Notes under the pieces: generated by a model
What the model was told of the DNA's origin: nothing
The model's database searches: none
Seen by the model: the letters and a program-made list of their open reading frames with translations, nothing else
NCBI GenBank assembly: GCA_012934845.2
Contig: WNNJ02001804.1
Location: forward strand, 1 to 64,000
Source: Pomphorhynchus laevis
Taxonomy: Eukaryota; Acanthocephala; Palaeacanthocephala; Echinorhynchida; Pomphorhynchidae
Direction of reading: 5' to 3'
Length of the DNA: 64,000 nucleotides
In this document: one piece after another, positions 53,922-64,000 of the stretch
How the letters are laid out: each line of letters starts with the position of its first letter
How positions within the stretch are numbered: position 1 is the first letter of the stretch
Program-made: the position numbers and the translations under genes

Positions 53922-56900
53922 CTTCCGATATTCCTCCAGATTCGTATATTCCATATAGTTTCCTCCACCGACTACAAACACAATAGCTTCGTTAAATGCT
54001 GTTTTTTGTTGACTAAATAAAGATATTTACAACATTAACAAAGAAACCTAACAAACTATCAAATTTAAAACTATACGATAAATTCGGTTAAAGGGTCATG
54101 CCATCCAACTATTGTTAAAATTAGCGAAGTTAATCATTTTTGTACAAGAGTTTACAAGAAATTGATTTATATTACTATATTATTTTGTAATTTTAAATAT
54201 AATTATGAAAGAATGATTGATTTATCAATCCATGTGCCACGGGCAAAGGAGGATTATATTAAAGTCTATACAAGTATGAATAATTGGTGTTATAAAATCT
54301 TATAAAAGGTATTTATTATATAAAATTATTTATTATTATATTATTTAATTTTAATTTAATATAATTAGCATTATTTTATTCGAGCTCAAGTCTATTGATT
54401 TGAACCGTAATGATATAATTATCTAACTCTAATAATTTTTATTCAATTAGTGAACAAATTTATCCAGGTAGCCTTATTCTTAATAAAACCAATATTAATG
54501 ATAAAGAAGGTGTATATCTAGATATGAACATTAAATTAACATTAACTAAAACTACTATTAATTTATATCGTAAAGATGACATATTTAAATTTACAAGAAA
54601 CATATTTTTGCATGAGCATTCATGCATACCATATAATATAAAATATAATACATTAAATAATTAAATTTTAAGATTTGCAACAATATGTAATGATATTGGC
54701 TGTCTTTAGAAAGATCTCTTCCTAATGTGTGGAAGCAGTCAATTGTTCTTCCCTACTTCAAGAAGGGAGATCGCTCTTCCGTCGAGAATTGTTTTTAGAT
54801 TTTCTATAATTTAAATCAAGTTAAAATAAAAAATAAAATTTATAATAAACGTCATTTTTATGAATTGACCAATAAATAACAGACGTTGTATCAGAATAAG
54901 AATTAGAGGTCATCAGGAGGAACTGCTATGTTATCAGGTTTCGGCCCCTGTTCCTCTATCCAACATAGTAGCGGGGCCAAATACATGCTAATGATGTATT
55001 TCGTTTATGAATTGACTAATAAATAACGGGATGATATGAACTGTCCGAAAGTTCAATTTTTTTTATTTGAAAAAATAATGGGTGGTAATAGTAGCCAATT
55101 ATAGCTGACTTATTTTTAAGCTTTATAGAATATGAATTTGTTCATAAATGTGTAAAAACTAAATCTAAACAATATAAATATATGAAATATATGTTTAGAT
55201 ACATTGATGATATATGTGTATTTAATTTTAATAATTTTTATTCAATTAGTGAGCACATTTATCCAGAAAGCCTTATTCTTAACAAAACCAATATTAATGA
55301 TAAAGAAGGTGTATATCTAGATATGAACATTAAATTAACATTAACTAAAACTACTATTAATTTATATCGTAAAGATGACATATTTAAATTTACAAGAAAC
55401 ATATTTTTGCATGAGCATTCATGCATACCATATAATATAAAATATAATACATTAAATAATGAAATTTTAAGAATTGCAACAATATGTAATGATATTGGCT
55501 TTCTTCAAAATCATTTAAATAATTTAATAGATACATATTTTAAACTAGGTTACTATAAAAATAACATCAAGCAGAAAATAGTAAAATATATAAATCAACA
55601 CAATAATATAAAGAATAAATTTAAAATCATTAACAGAAAATGTTTATGTATGGAATAAATAAATTAGTAATATGGTTAAAGGTGAGTGTAGCTGCCTTTT
55701 TTATTCATATTCATATCGAATATGAATTTGTAGAAATAGTAAAACACTATTAATTTATCAGCCCGTGTGCCACAAGCAAAGGAGGAATATATTACAGTCT
55801 ATAAGAGTATGAATTAACACAGGGAAAAATGTTTACACGGTAGAAATTTAAATACAATCTTACTTCAAATGTTTGTAAATTAACATCACCGCTTTATCCC
55901 ATCAATTAACTTAAAACTGAATCGTGAAAGAAAGGAACATTTTTGTATGTCTAATAGTCCTTCGCAGATTGCTGGCAAAAGCGACATGGTCAGCTAACAT
56001 CTTTAATATGACATTGAATAGAATTTTCACATATCTTATCATGGTAACCGTGTTTTGGCAAGCGAAAAATCAAAGGAGGTTCAATAACGAATATTGTCAC
56101 ATTAGTGGTTGCAGTACTGAAAGAGTTTGCGTATATTCCGAACTAAGCTAATTTTATCGTTCCATCTTGAACAATAAAGTTAAGTTATCATCAAGTTCCT
56201 GGTATAATGATGGGGGTTCGTTTAAGATAAGAGCTAAAATTGAGGAAGATGTTCTCTGCAAAAGGCAGAGAAACATTTTCAAATATGTTCATTTAATGTT
56301 ATTGATTGAGGTCAAATTACTTTTTATGAGGTCCATCCATAATACCTTAAATCCATTAGTGACAATTGAAGCAAACAATATTCAAAATTGTTGTGGAAGA
56401 ATATGCTATTTTCAGAATTTAAATTTTATGAAAACGTTGAGAACGAGATTTGTTCGTAATGGTTTGTGCGTGTATATAATTATATATTTATTTAATTATA
56501 AAAATAATAATATTTTAGATAATATTTTAATTTATTTTATAATTATTAAAATTCATGTTTTTATATAATTTAACATTTTACACAATATAATTTGGGTGTG
56601 CACATGAATGTGCACTCCCAAATGAAACGTTTGGAAGCAACTGCATTAAACAAAAACGATCTAATAGATAAATAGCTTACGGCTCTGCACCATATTGATT
56701 TGCTCGCTGAGGATCAAAGCATGCGAACGCATCTGTTTCCGGATTTCGTTTGTTTTGCATTAAATTTTCAACTATTCGAGTTATCGGCATTTTCTAGAAT
56801 AAGACAACAAAAATTCGATATTCCTCGATGTATTTATCTTAGTATTTTTTATTTTGTAAAATCTTAATCTGCAATTCTGATTTTTAACTTCAGATTTTAT

Positions 56901-59900
56901 AACTCAGTATTTTTGTGATTATTTAAAATTGATCATTTACACTGCAAGGACGACAGTGAAACTGCCATCCTTGCATAGCTGCTGGGCTGCGTCTCGGTAG
57001 AGACAATCTAGATCTGCATTTAGAAAACGCTATATGTAAATAAAATATGTGATGCAAAATATGATTTGAGAATAGCTAGATCCTTAACTCGTATGAGACC
57101 GTAATACAGTAGTGTTCTGGAAAAACGAAATGAATGATTTTAGATTTTGACTTGTTTTGTAGAAGTCGATTCTGAGTAGTTCAGTTAAGTCTCAGCTTTA
57201 ACGTCATGATTAGAATTGAGAAGTTTGAATGAGCTTGTAGTTATGCCGTCTGCAAATTTTACCCAAGAACTGTTTGACAATTAATATCATCTACAAATAA
57301 AGCAAAAAGAAACGGTGATAAGCTGCTACCTTGAGGAACACCTTCATGAATAGTGCAAGCATCAGATTTTATGTTGCCGAAAGTTAATCTTAGCGAACGA
57401 TTCTTCAGACAAGATTTAATGAAACTTGTCAATCAGGAAAATTGAACAAGATTTTCCAATAAAAGATCGCGATTAACAGATCCACTTGCATAATTGAAAA
57501 ATTAAATGAATCTAATTCGGTTTCAATCCTTTGATTTATTACGATCGAAGCGTTTGTTGAACTGCCTCTGAATATAAATAGTTCCAGGAATACTAATTTA
57601 AAAATCTCTTACAGAAACATTTCTTTCGAGATTGCAGGATAATAGGACTCAAATTTTTTATCGTGAGTTTATTATTTTCTTTAGGATACTCACATTGAAA
57701 ATATCAGTCTTAAATGTCATACCTGTCGTGTGACATCGATATATGAATTCATTTTAAATTTAAACTGCCTGTTTAAAACTAAAAATAATTCATTGTTGTC
57801 TCATTAACACTGATTAAAAAATCTATTACAGAAACATATCTCCATAACTTTCGAGATTTCAGAGCATCAGGACGAAAATTGTTTTCGTAAATTTATTATT
57901 TTCTTTAGGAATTAGACTCACATTGAAAATATCATTCTTAAATGTCACATCTGTCGGTAGTTATCATATCTGAATTTATTTTAATAATGAATAATAGGCA
58001 GCCTAGTTAACTACCCGTTTAAAACCAATTTTGTTTCATGGCTGTATAATTTCTAAAAAGCTGAATGCTTTCTTAAGCAATCTACTCCTTTCCAAAAAGA
58101 GCTTCCTTTACTGTTTCCTAACTGCATTTGACACCATTCTGATTAAGCTTTGCAAAAAAGCTTTAACAGTTTAGTTTAGTGTGCCTTCTTTGCTTACGTT
58201 GTATTTGTGTTTGGTTGGCATGATCATATATGATTAAGTTGTTATATCGTTGGTATTATCTGTTGCGGTATAATTTCCTTCAATTCAATTTCTTAAGCAA
58301 TAAGTTATCTTATCTGAGCCGTTTGTGACGACAAGATATACATTGTTAGAGCAATTTTCCATTTGTTTAAAATACTAATTAATCATTAATAACTGTTCAA
58401 ATCTCATGTCATTAGCCGCTGGATGTGAAAATATGTAATACAATTTTTGATGTAACTAAAATTACTGCAGCCGGCAGCTGCTTTGCGCATGTTGCTTATC
58501 ACTCATCGATCAGCACAAGAGGGCACGTATTTTGAGCCTACGACAATTTTGAGCCTTACAACACAGTGGTAATGTTACAACATTCGTATCCAATCCGTCG
58601 AATGCTGCTGCAAACCCGTTTGTATTCTTCCATATGTTAATAAACAAGCAACGGGTAAATTAAACATGGAATTTAGGCAAATGATAGCTCCGGTCGCTGC
58701 TATTATTTAGCTTCCGTTAAGCATCACTTTATAGCAGAGTAACATATTATCTCAAGCTACAAATTGCAATCTTTCAAATACACCATTAATACACCATAAT
58801 GCCTCTAAAGAGCATTTTCAACAAGAAGAACGTAGATCTAAGCATAAATTTATATATTCAACATAAAATATATATAAATTAAACATTTTATTAAACAAAT
58901 AATAATGATTTTCGAAAGAATAAATTCTTTCGTTAAATATTTATTACTATTTCGTAAAAATCAAAAATATTGAGAATAATTTCTAGTTGATTTTAATTGT
59001 AAATAACTACTTTGAGTAGAGCGCATACCTTCTTACTGACGACAAAATTTTTTACGCCTTCCATTGCAAAACGAGATGCTTTCGAAAGTAAATCGGAAAA
59101 CATGCTATAATAAATAAAACAGCAGATTAGAAGGCATATTCTCAAATATTTGTACCTGGTAGAAGTTGCTGCGCTGCCTGTATCACGTACATCTATTAAA
59201 GCAGTTGTCAACGATTTCCACCGACGCACAAACTTTATAATTGTGTTCATATCTGGGCCAACACTTTCAATATACTTTTCAATATTGATCTGCATAAGAT
59301 AGAAGAATCAAATAATTAAAATAATCTTTTATAATATAAAATATTATTAATAAAAAGATTATATATTATATTACATAATAAGAATGTAAATTTAATCTTA
59401 ACAATATGCCGTTCTTATTTGTTGAAAATGATCACATTTTTGATCACATTTTTATAATATTTGAAACATTTATATTTTTGTGGTAAAATATAAATATATT
59501 GAATATAAATATATTGCTATATATTTATATTTATATAAATATACAGCATTTCAGATTATAAAAAATTACCACAAATGATTTCACCTAATGAGTGTATTTT
59601 ATTTACTGTTAAACAAACGCTATATTTTATTGATATGCCTGGTAAATTAAAACCAATCTTTAAGACGCATCGTACAATCATTGGAAATCTTTTTGCACAA
59701 TCATATAAAAACCTCATATACGTATTTTTATAAAACATTTTTCTAAACAATTTAACAAAATTATTGCGATATTCTTTGAATGTTTCAAACATGTTTTGAC
59801 TTTTGATTTCATGAATTATTTTGAATCTAACTTACTTAAAAAGGCATATATTAAATTATTTAAATAATTTTGAAGAAAACCAATATCGTTACATATTATA

Positions 59901-62900
59901 GCAATTTTTAAAATTTCATTATTTAATGTATTATATTTTATATTATATGGTATGCATGAATGCTCATGCAAAAATATGTTTCTTGTAAATTTAAATATGT
60001 CATCTTTACGATATAAATTAATAAGTAGTTTTAATTTATGTTAATTTAATGTTCATATCTAGATATACACCTTCTTTATCATTAATATTGGTTTTATTAA
60101 GAATGAGGCTACCTGGATAAATATGGTATATGGTAATTACAATATGGTATTAAATATGCTAATACAAAAATATGTTTATCGTAAATTGAATACGATAAAT
60201 TTAAGGATTTTTAATATTTGCAAAACAATCGTAATAAATAATCAAAGAAAAGAGTGCTTTGTCATGTAAAATTATAAACAATGCAAGTTTTATGTACAAA
60301 ATGATTTTTAGAACACGAAAGGAACGTAAATAAATTTTAAGTACGCTTTATACAAATCTACATTAAGCAGATATTAGAGATACATTATTATATATGTTGT
60401 AATAATTATAACGCCTATCTAACAAAAATTAAACCATCAAGTAAATATAATAAGATTGAATTATTAAAATCCTTAAATATTTTAATAAATCAAAATTATT
60501 TAAAAGTATGAACATCTATATTTAGACAAGTAAAAGGTGTCCCAATGAGAGGTATTAGTAGCCTAATTATAGCTGACTTGTTTTTAAGCTTTATAGAATA
60601 TGAATTTGTTCATAACTGTGTAAAAACTAAATCTAAACAATATAAATATATGAAATATATGTTTCGATACATTGATGATATATGTGTATTTAATTCTAAT
60701 AATTTTTATTCAATTAGTGAGCACATTTATCCAGAAAGCCTTATTCTTAACAAAACCAATATTAATGATAAAGAAGGTGTATATCTAGATATGAACATTA
60801 AATTAACATTAACTAAAACTACTATTAATTTATATCGTAAAGATGACATATTTAAATTTACAAGAAACATATTTTTGCATGAGCATTCATGCATACCATA
60901 TAATATAAAATATAATACATTAAATAATGAAATTTTAAGAATTGCAACAATATGTAATGATATTGGCTTTCTTCAAAATCATTTAAATAAATATAATTTA
61001 TGTTATTTAAAAATAACATCAATCAGAAAATAGTAAAATATATAAATAAACACAATAATATAAAGAATAAATTTAAACTCTTAAGTGGCAAATTTTTATG
61101 GATAGATAATAAATAATATACTTTGCATTAGAATAAGATACTAGATAGTTATTTCAGAGGAAATACATCATTCGCATGTATTTAACCCGCTGCTATGTTG
61201 GGTAGAGGAGTTAGTGGCCGAAACCTGATAGCATGGCAGTTCCTCCTGGCAGTAAATATAAAATATAATACATTAAATAATGAAATTTTAAGAATTGCAA
61301 CAATATGTAATGATATTGGCTTTCTTCAAAATCATTTAAATAATTTAATAGATACATATTTTAAACTAGGTTACTATAAAAATAACATCAAGCAGAAAAT
61401 AGTAAAATATATAAATCAACACAATAATATAAAGAATAAATTTAAACTCTTAAGTGGTAAATTTTTATGGATGGATAATTTTTATGGATTCATTAGCGGA
61501 ATAAATCCGAAATACAGAAAATAATATATTAACAAAATATTATAAAAATATATATTACAGATACATAATAAATACTATATTTTAAATACTTCATAATGAT
61601 CCATGTTTGAAAAAAAAATTATTTAAGCTTGATCTTATGTTAGCATGTTCAGAAAATTGTAATTTTAATTTTAAATTAGTAATTTTCTGAATATGCTAAC
61701 AGTAGTTAGCGAAATATCAATAAAACATTTCCTCTTTTTTACTTTCCTCTTTAAAGAAACGCCTTTTACTTGTCTAAATAAAGATGTCCCTACTTTTAAA
61801 TAATTTTGATTTTTTAAAATATTAAAGGATTTAATTAATTTAATTTTGTCCATAAATTTAAATTTGATGGTTTAATTTAGGCGTTATAGTTATTATCGCA
61901 TATATATGTATAAATTTTTTGAATGTAAATTTTTTTTCTAACGCATCTTTAAACTAAAATCGAAAGTACTTTCGATGTATTTTATCTTCAGAAAATTATA
62001 TTCATTCAGTAATTCATAAAAGTAATATACTTTTATGAAGAATTGTAATTTAAAAATTACTAATTAGTAATTTTCTGAAGATGCTAACAGTTATCGAAAT
62101 ATCAAAAATAATTTCTTCTTTTCTTTGATCCAGCTCCAATAATTATTTATGCCCTTTATGCTGAAAATGCATATTTTACAAATGCAAAAAATTCTTAACC
62201 CGGAAATTTAATTTTTAGATAATTTTAAAATTTTGGTATATCGAAAACAGAACTCACATTCACACGCTTTGAGAATATGTAATATATAAGTAAAAGTCTT
62301 ATTCTATCTTCAGTTGTTCCTAAACCATGTAAATGGGTAAAGACTAATGCTAATAAAGAAGATAGTATACCGATATTTGAAGTGATTATGTCGTCGAAGG
62401 CCTTATCCTTTTGCAAAAACAATAATTAATACAGATGTATAGTAGAGTGCAAACCATATTGTTTGAGTTTACATATGCTCCAATTTACCGATAAAGTGCC
62501 GGTCATTATCTTTTCTTCAGTTCCAAAGAAATTATCGAGTTTCCGTTCCTACAGAAAAAAGAAATAAAGCAAGTATTGATGGTTACATGTATATATTGCG
62601 TTATTTAAACCCTGCACCACAATACCAGTTATAAAAATTAAAATATTTGTAGTTGGGTCTTGTTATCTAGACACTACAAACCTTAATTTTTGTGATTAAG
62701 ATTAAAACTCTAATTGTGATCAATATTTAATTTAAATGTTAAATAAAATTTGATAGTTTATATCAAACTTGTGCGGTAATTTCTATTAAGAAAATAAATA
62801 ATAAGAGCCGCATGTCTTATTTTCATAATCATTGCCAAATGATTGATTAATCTAATTAGAACAAACACGTTAATTCGAATTTAATCAAAATGCACTTTTT

Positions 62901-63606
62901 GGAGCAGAATCAACAATAAATATATTTATGTTAAAAAAATATTTATTAATTATATTTATATTAATTTATAAAAAATTATTTATATAATAAAATTGTTTTT
63001 TTTTATATTATTTTATAAATTTTAATTAATATAATTAAATTAAATTAAATTATTTAATTAATTTTATAAATTTTAATTATATTAACTAATTACAATATAA
63101 TTTAATAATAATATATTAATGATATATTAATTACTGATAACATCATCAGAAAAAAAACTTTCACACTTCTGTAACATTTTTTGTGTTCAAGTACAATCTA
63201 AATCATATAAGATTGTGTTTCTCATAAAATTGCATTTGTTCGTAATTGGAAAATGCAATTGCAAAATTATATAGTTTTCTATAAAAACAGTCGTTTAATT
63301 TTTTTTTAATTTTTGACTAATTTAAATTATTTATCTAATCCTTTAGTTATAATATAAAAATATTTCACAAGTGTTTGTTAAGAGACAATAGTTTTCTTAC
63401 CTTTATTATAGTTAGCAATACAGTTGCAATATTTGTGTGCATATCGAGAATGCGTTTCTTTTCCAACAATTGGGGCAGTGATCTAAACGAATACTTTGAT
63501 AATTGACAGATATACGCTAAATGAACCACCCGACAGCTGACGTGAGTTTTGCAGTACTTGTTGAAATCATACTGACAACTTTGTCGTTTTCAGATTCGCA
63601 CATACC
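53922..63606 (-). CDS. SCFD1: SCFD1/SLY1, Sec1/Munc18-family ER-Golgi fusion protein (internal exons)
   Basis: Nine exons in transcript order: 63606-63530, 63482-63401, 62548-62489, 62407-62371, 62319-62258, 59289-59156, 59104-59029, 56793-56681, 54012-53922. Phases agree throughout; 244 codons. Translation parallels the SLY1 C-terminal half: [106 protein letters not shown] and [21 protein letters not shown]1 binds Golgi syntaxin-5-type SNAREs. The 5' exons lie past the right edge. The last roughly 30 codons (after EEYRK) were not found. The first exon's acceptor (TTTGAAG) and donor (GGGTGG) are weak, so that boundary is least sure. Four introns are 47-81 bp; others of 0.85-3.0 kb hold Penelope and LINE debris. 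Codon triplets are intact in all exons. Confidence 0.92.
54415..54690 (+). mobile_element. Penelope-like RT C-terminal fragment
   Basis: Plus-strand [39 protein letters not shown] and ICNDIG, ending abruptly at about 54690 against a LINE scrap. It is antisense in an SCFD1 intron. Confidence 0.75.
54695..54795 (+). mobile_element. Small non-LTR RT scrap
   Basis: [20 protein letters not shown] and [11 protein letters not shown], the block just before the YRPISL motif in LINE RTs. About 100 bp; no more of the element is attached. Confidence 0.65.
54800..55030 (-). mobile_element. Penelope-like 3' tail, inverted, well preserved
   Basis: The minus strand carries AATACATCATTAGCATGTAT, GGCCCCGCTACTATGTTGG and AGGGGCCGAAACCTGATAAC, then CATAGCAGTTCCTCCTGATG. 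The pseudoknot stems are retained, with the second stem extended to AACATAGCAG. Confidence 0.8.
55085..55670 (+). mobile_element. Penelope-like RT, palm motif C to C-terminus
   Basis: Starts within [14 protein letters not shown]. The open frame (55182-55658) includes [31 protein letters not shown] and [20 protein letters not shown], and ends soon after FKIINRK. It is antisense in an SCFD1 intron. Close similarity to the copy at 60.4-61.2 kb points to recent activity of the family. Confidence 0.82.
55671..56650. other. Intronic sequence, no gene recognised
   Basis: Two plus-strand frames (55924-56151, 56167-56568) have no family features. They sit antisense in an SCFD1 intron, so I do not call them. 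GCAAAGGAGGA...TATTA...GTCTATA near 55780 repeats a segment near 54245. Confidence 0.4.
57150..57600 (-). mobile_element. Non-LTR RT fragment around motif B
   Basis: The minus strand reads [14 protein letters not shown], then [20 protein letters not shown] and FVDDIN. This is the motif B region of a jockey/CR1-type RT, broken and without the rest of the domain. Sense orientation in the SCFD1 intron. Confidence 0.72.
57601..58980. other. SCFD1 intron, nothing recognised
   Basis: AT-rich. A diverged direct repeat around 57600-57760 and 57815-57980 (both with ACAGAAACAT and CACATTGAAAATATCA) is visible. No coding signal. Confidence 0.45.
59830..60125 (-). mobile_element. Penelope-like RT C-terminal fragment, inverted
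   Basis: The minus strand encodes [38 protein letters not shown] and [10 protein letters not shown]. Frames are slightly broken. Confidence 0.72.
60400..61250 (+). mobile_element. Penelope-like RT, palm through 3' tail
   Basis: Begins near [19 protein letters not shown], then [31 protein letters not shown] and the C-terminal modules (frame 60545-61033). The tail at about 61090-61245 has AATACATCATTCGCATGTAT and AGTGGCCGAAACCTGATAGC. It is the most complete 3' half of the family in the window. It sits antisense in an SCFD1 intron. Confidence 0.8.
61247..61530 (+). mobile_element. Penelope-like C-terminal module, tandem to the previous tail
   Basis: The module restarts at [20 protein letters not shown] directly after the preceding tail, and runs to KFLWMDN. 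A tail joined to another copy's module fits a head-to-tail array or template switching. Confidence 0.75.
61629..61719. repeat. Fold-back repeat with TTAGCGAAATATCA-type end
   Basis: TTAGCATGTTCAGAAAATT faces AATTTTCTGAATATGCTAA, followed by GTAGTTAGCGAAATATCA. Confidence 0.75.
61680..61853 (-). mobile_element. Penelope-like RT scrap before the palm
   Basis: The minus strand reads [20 protein letters not shown] and [12 protein letters not shown], the segment preceding the RT motif A/B region in this family. It overlaps the fold-back repeat. Confidence 0.65.
61960..62105. repeat. Fold-back repeat, variant
   Basis: ATCTTCAGAAAATTA...TAATTTTCTGAAGAT with GCTAACAGTTATCGAAATATC at the right. Inner sequence ATACTTTTATGA is also partly palindromic. 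Confidence 0.65.
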
Positions 63607-64000
63607 CTTCAAATATACAATAATAACAATTAGCCAATAGAAGATGTGCTCGTTGTGGTTGCATGAATAATCATATTTATTTTAAGATGATTTATCATTT
63701 ACAATTTTGTCAATCATCAATATAAGCCTTGACTAAATCAGTCAACCTGATGCTACTCCCTGACTATTGTTAGCATATTACTTATTCGCCTGACTATATA
63801 AATGAGAAAAGATTCAGAATTGAGTGGATTTCGATTATCCTCAATCTAATGAATCTTTGTTCTATCTACAATCAAAACATTTCACGTTTTTAGTTTCACA
63901 AATACTTTTGGACATGTGATAACTTGAGGTATCGGTTGTCTTAAGAAACAAGAGAGATCTTATTAATTAAGGTGCTTTCAGCTTCCATTTCAAAAATAAA
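63607..64000. other. SCFD1 intron to window edge, nothing recognised
   Basis: No further SCFD1 exon is recognisable before the edge. The sequence is unique and AT-rich. Confidence 0.5.

Noticed and set aside
55924-56568. Two plus-strand frames of 75 and 133 codons
   Set aside because: AT-driven, no recognisable domain, antisense inside an SCFD1 intron.

Overview
This is AT-rich DNA from an invertebrate animal. Three spliced host genes can be read, and the remaining space is filled by retroelement debris. Several introns are only about 47-57 bp, and the RTE and Penelope-type elements resemble those I associate with nematodes. A nematode, perhaps an enoplean, is therefore my best guess, but the sequence does not prove it.

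Host genes. (1) 1728-12053, minus: a two-exon gene for an unrecognised 449-aa protein with an N-terminal MGC (myristoylation/palmitoylation-type) start; its single intron of about 9 kb is packed with retroelements. (2) 25210-40868, plus: a complete nine-exon RACGAP1 / CYK-4 / Tumbleweed homologue of 538 aa, with coiled coil, C1 zinc finger and RhoGAP domain, the Rho-family GAP of the centralspindlin complex. (3) 53922-63606, minus: nine internal exons of SCFD1/SLY1, the Sec1/Munc18 protein of ER-Golgi fusion. Its 5' exons lie beyond the right edge, and I could not place its last roughly 30 codons.

Retroelements. The commonest family is a Penelope-like reverse transcriptase lineage with a YIDD box, represented by more than a dozen partial copies and many detached 3' tails. 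Its tail carries a strongly base-paired block that can fold into an interleaved pseudoknot and keeps compensatory pairs between copies. A second Penelope family carries GIY-YIG nuclease sequence. Non-LTR elements include a 2.9-kb CR1/L2-like copy with apurinic endonuclease and RT (plus three fragments), a fresh 5'-truncated RTE insertion with a 16-bp target duplication, and several old RT scraps. There is also a nearly intact element (50091-53129, minus) that joins an N-terminal CXC-type cysteine motif, an RT and an R2-like restriction-type endonuclease. Broken Ty3/Gypsy fragments lie at 16.6-18.3 kb.

Repeats. A 236-bp tandem array fills the left edge. A 58-bp minisatellite lies at 13.2-13.8 kb, and a 70-bp satellite built of two palindromes at 48.7-49.5 kb. 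There are two long AT microsatellites and several fold-back hairpins that share a TTAGCGAAATATCA end.

I see no operons, CRISPR arrays or convincing tRNA/rRNA genes. Gene models were assembled by eye from splice signals, reading phase and protein-family similarity. Boundaries of old repeats are approximate.
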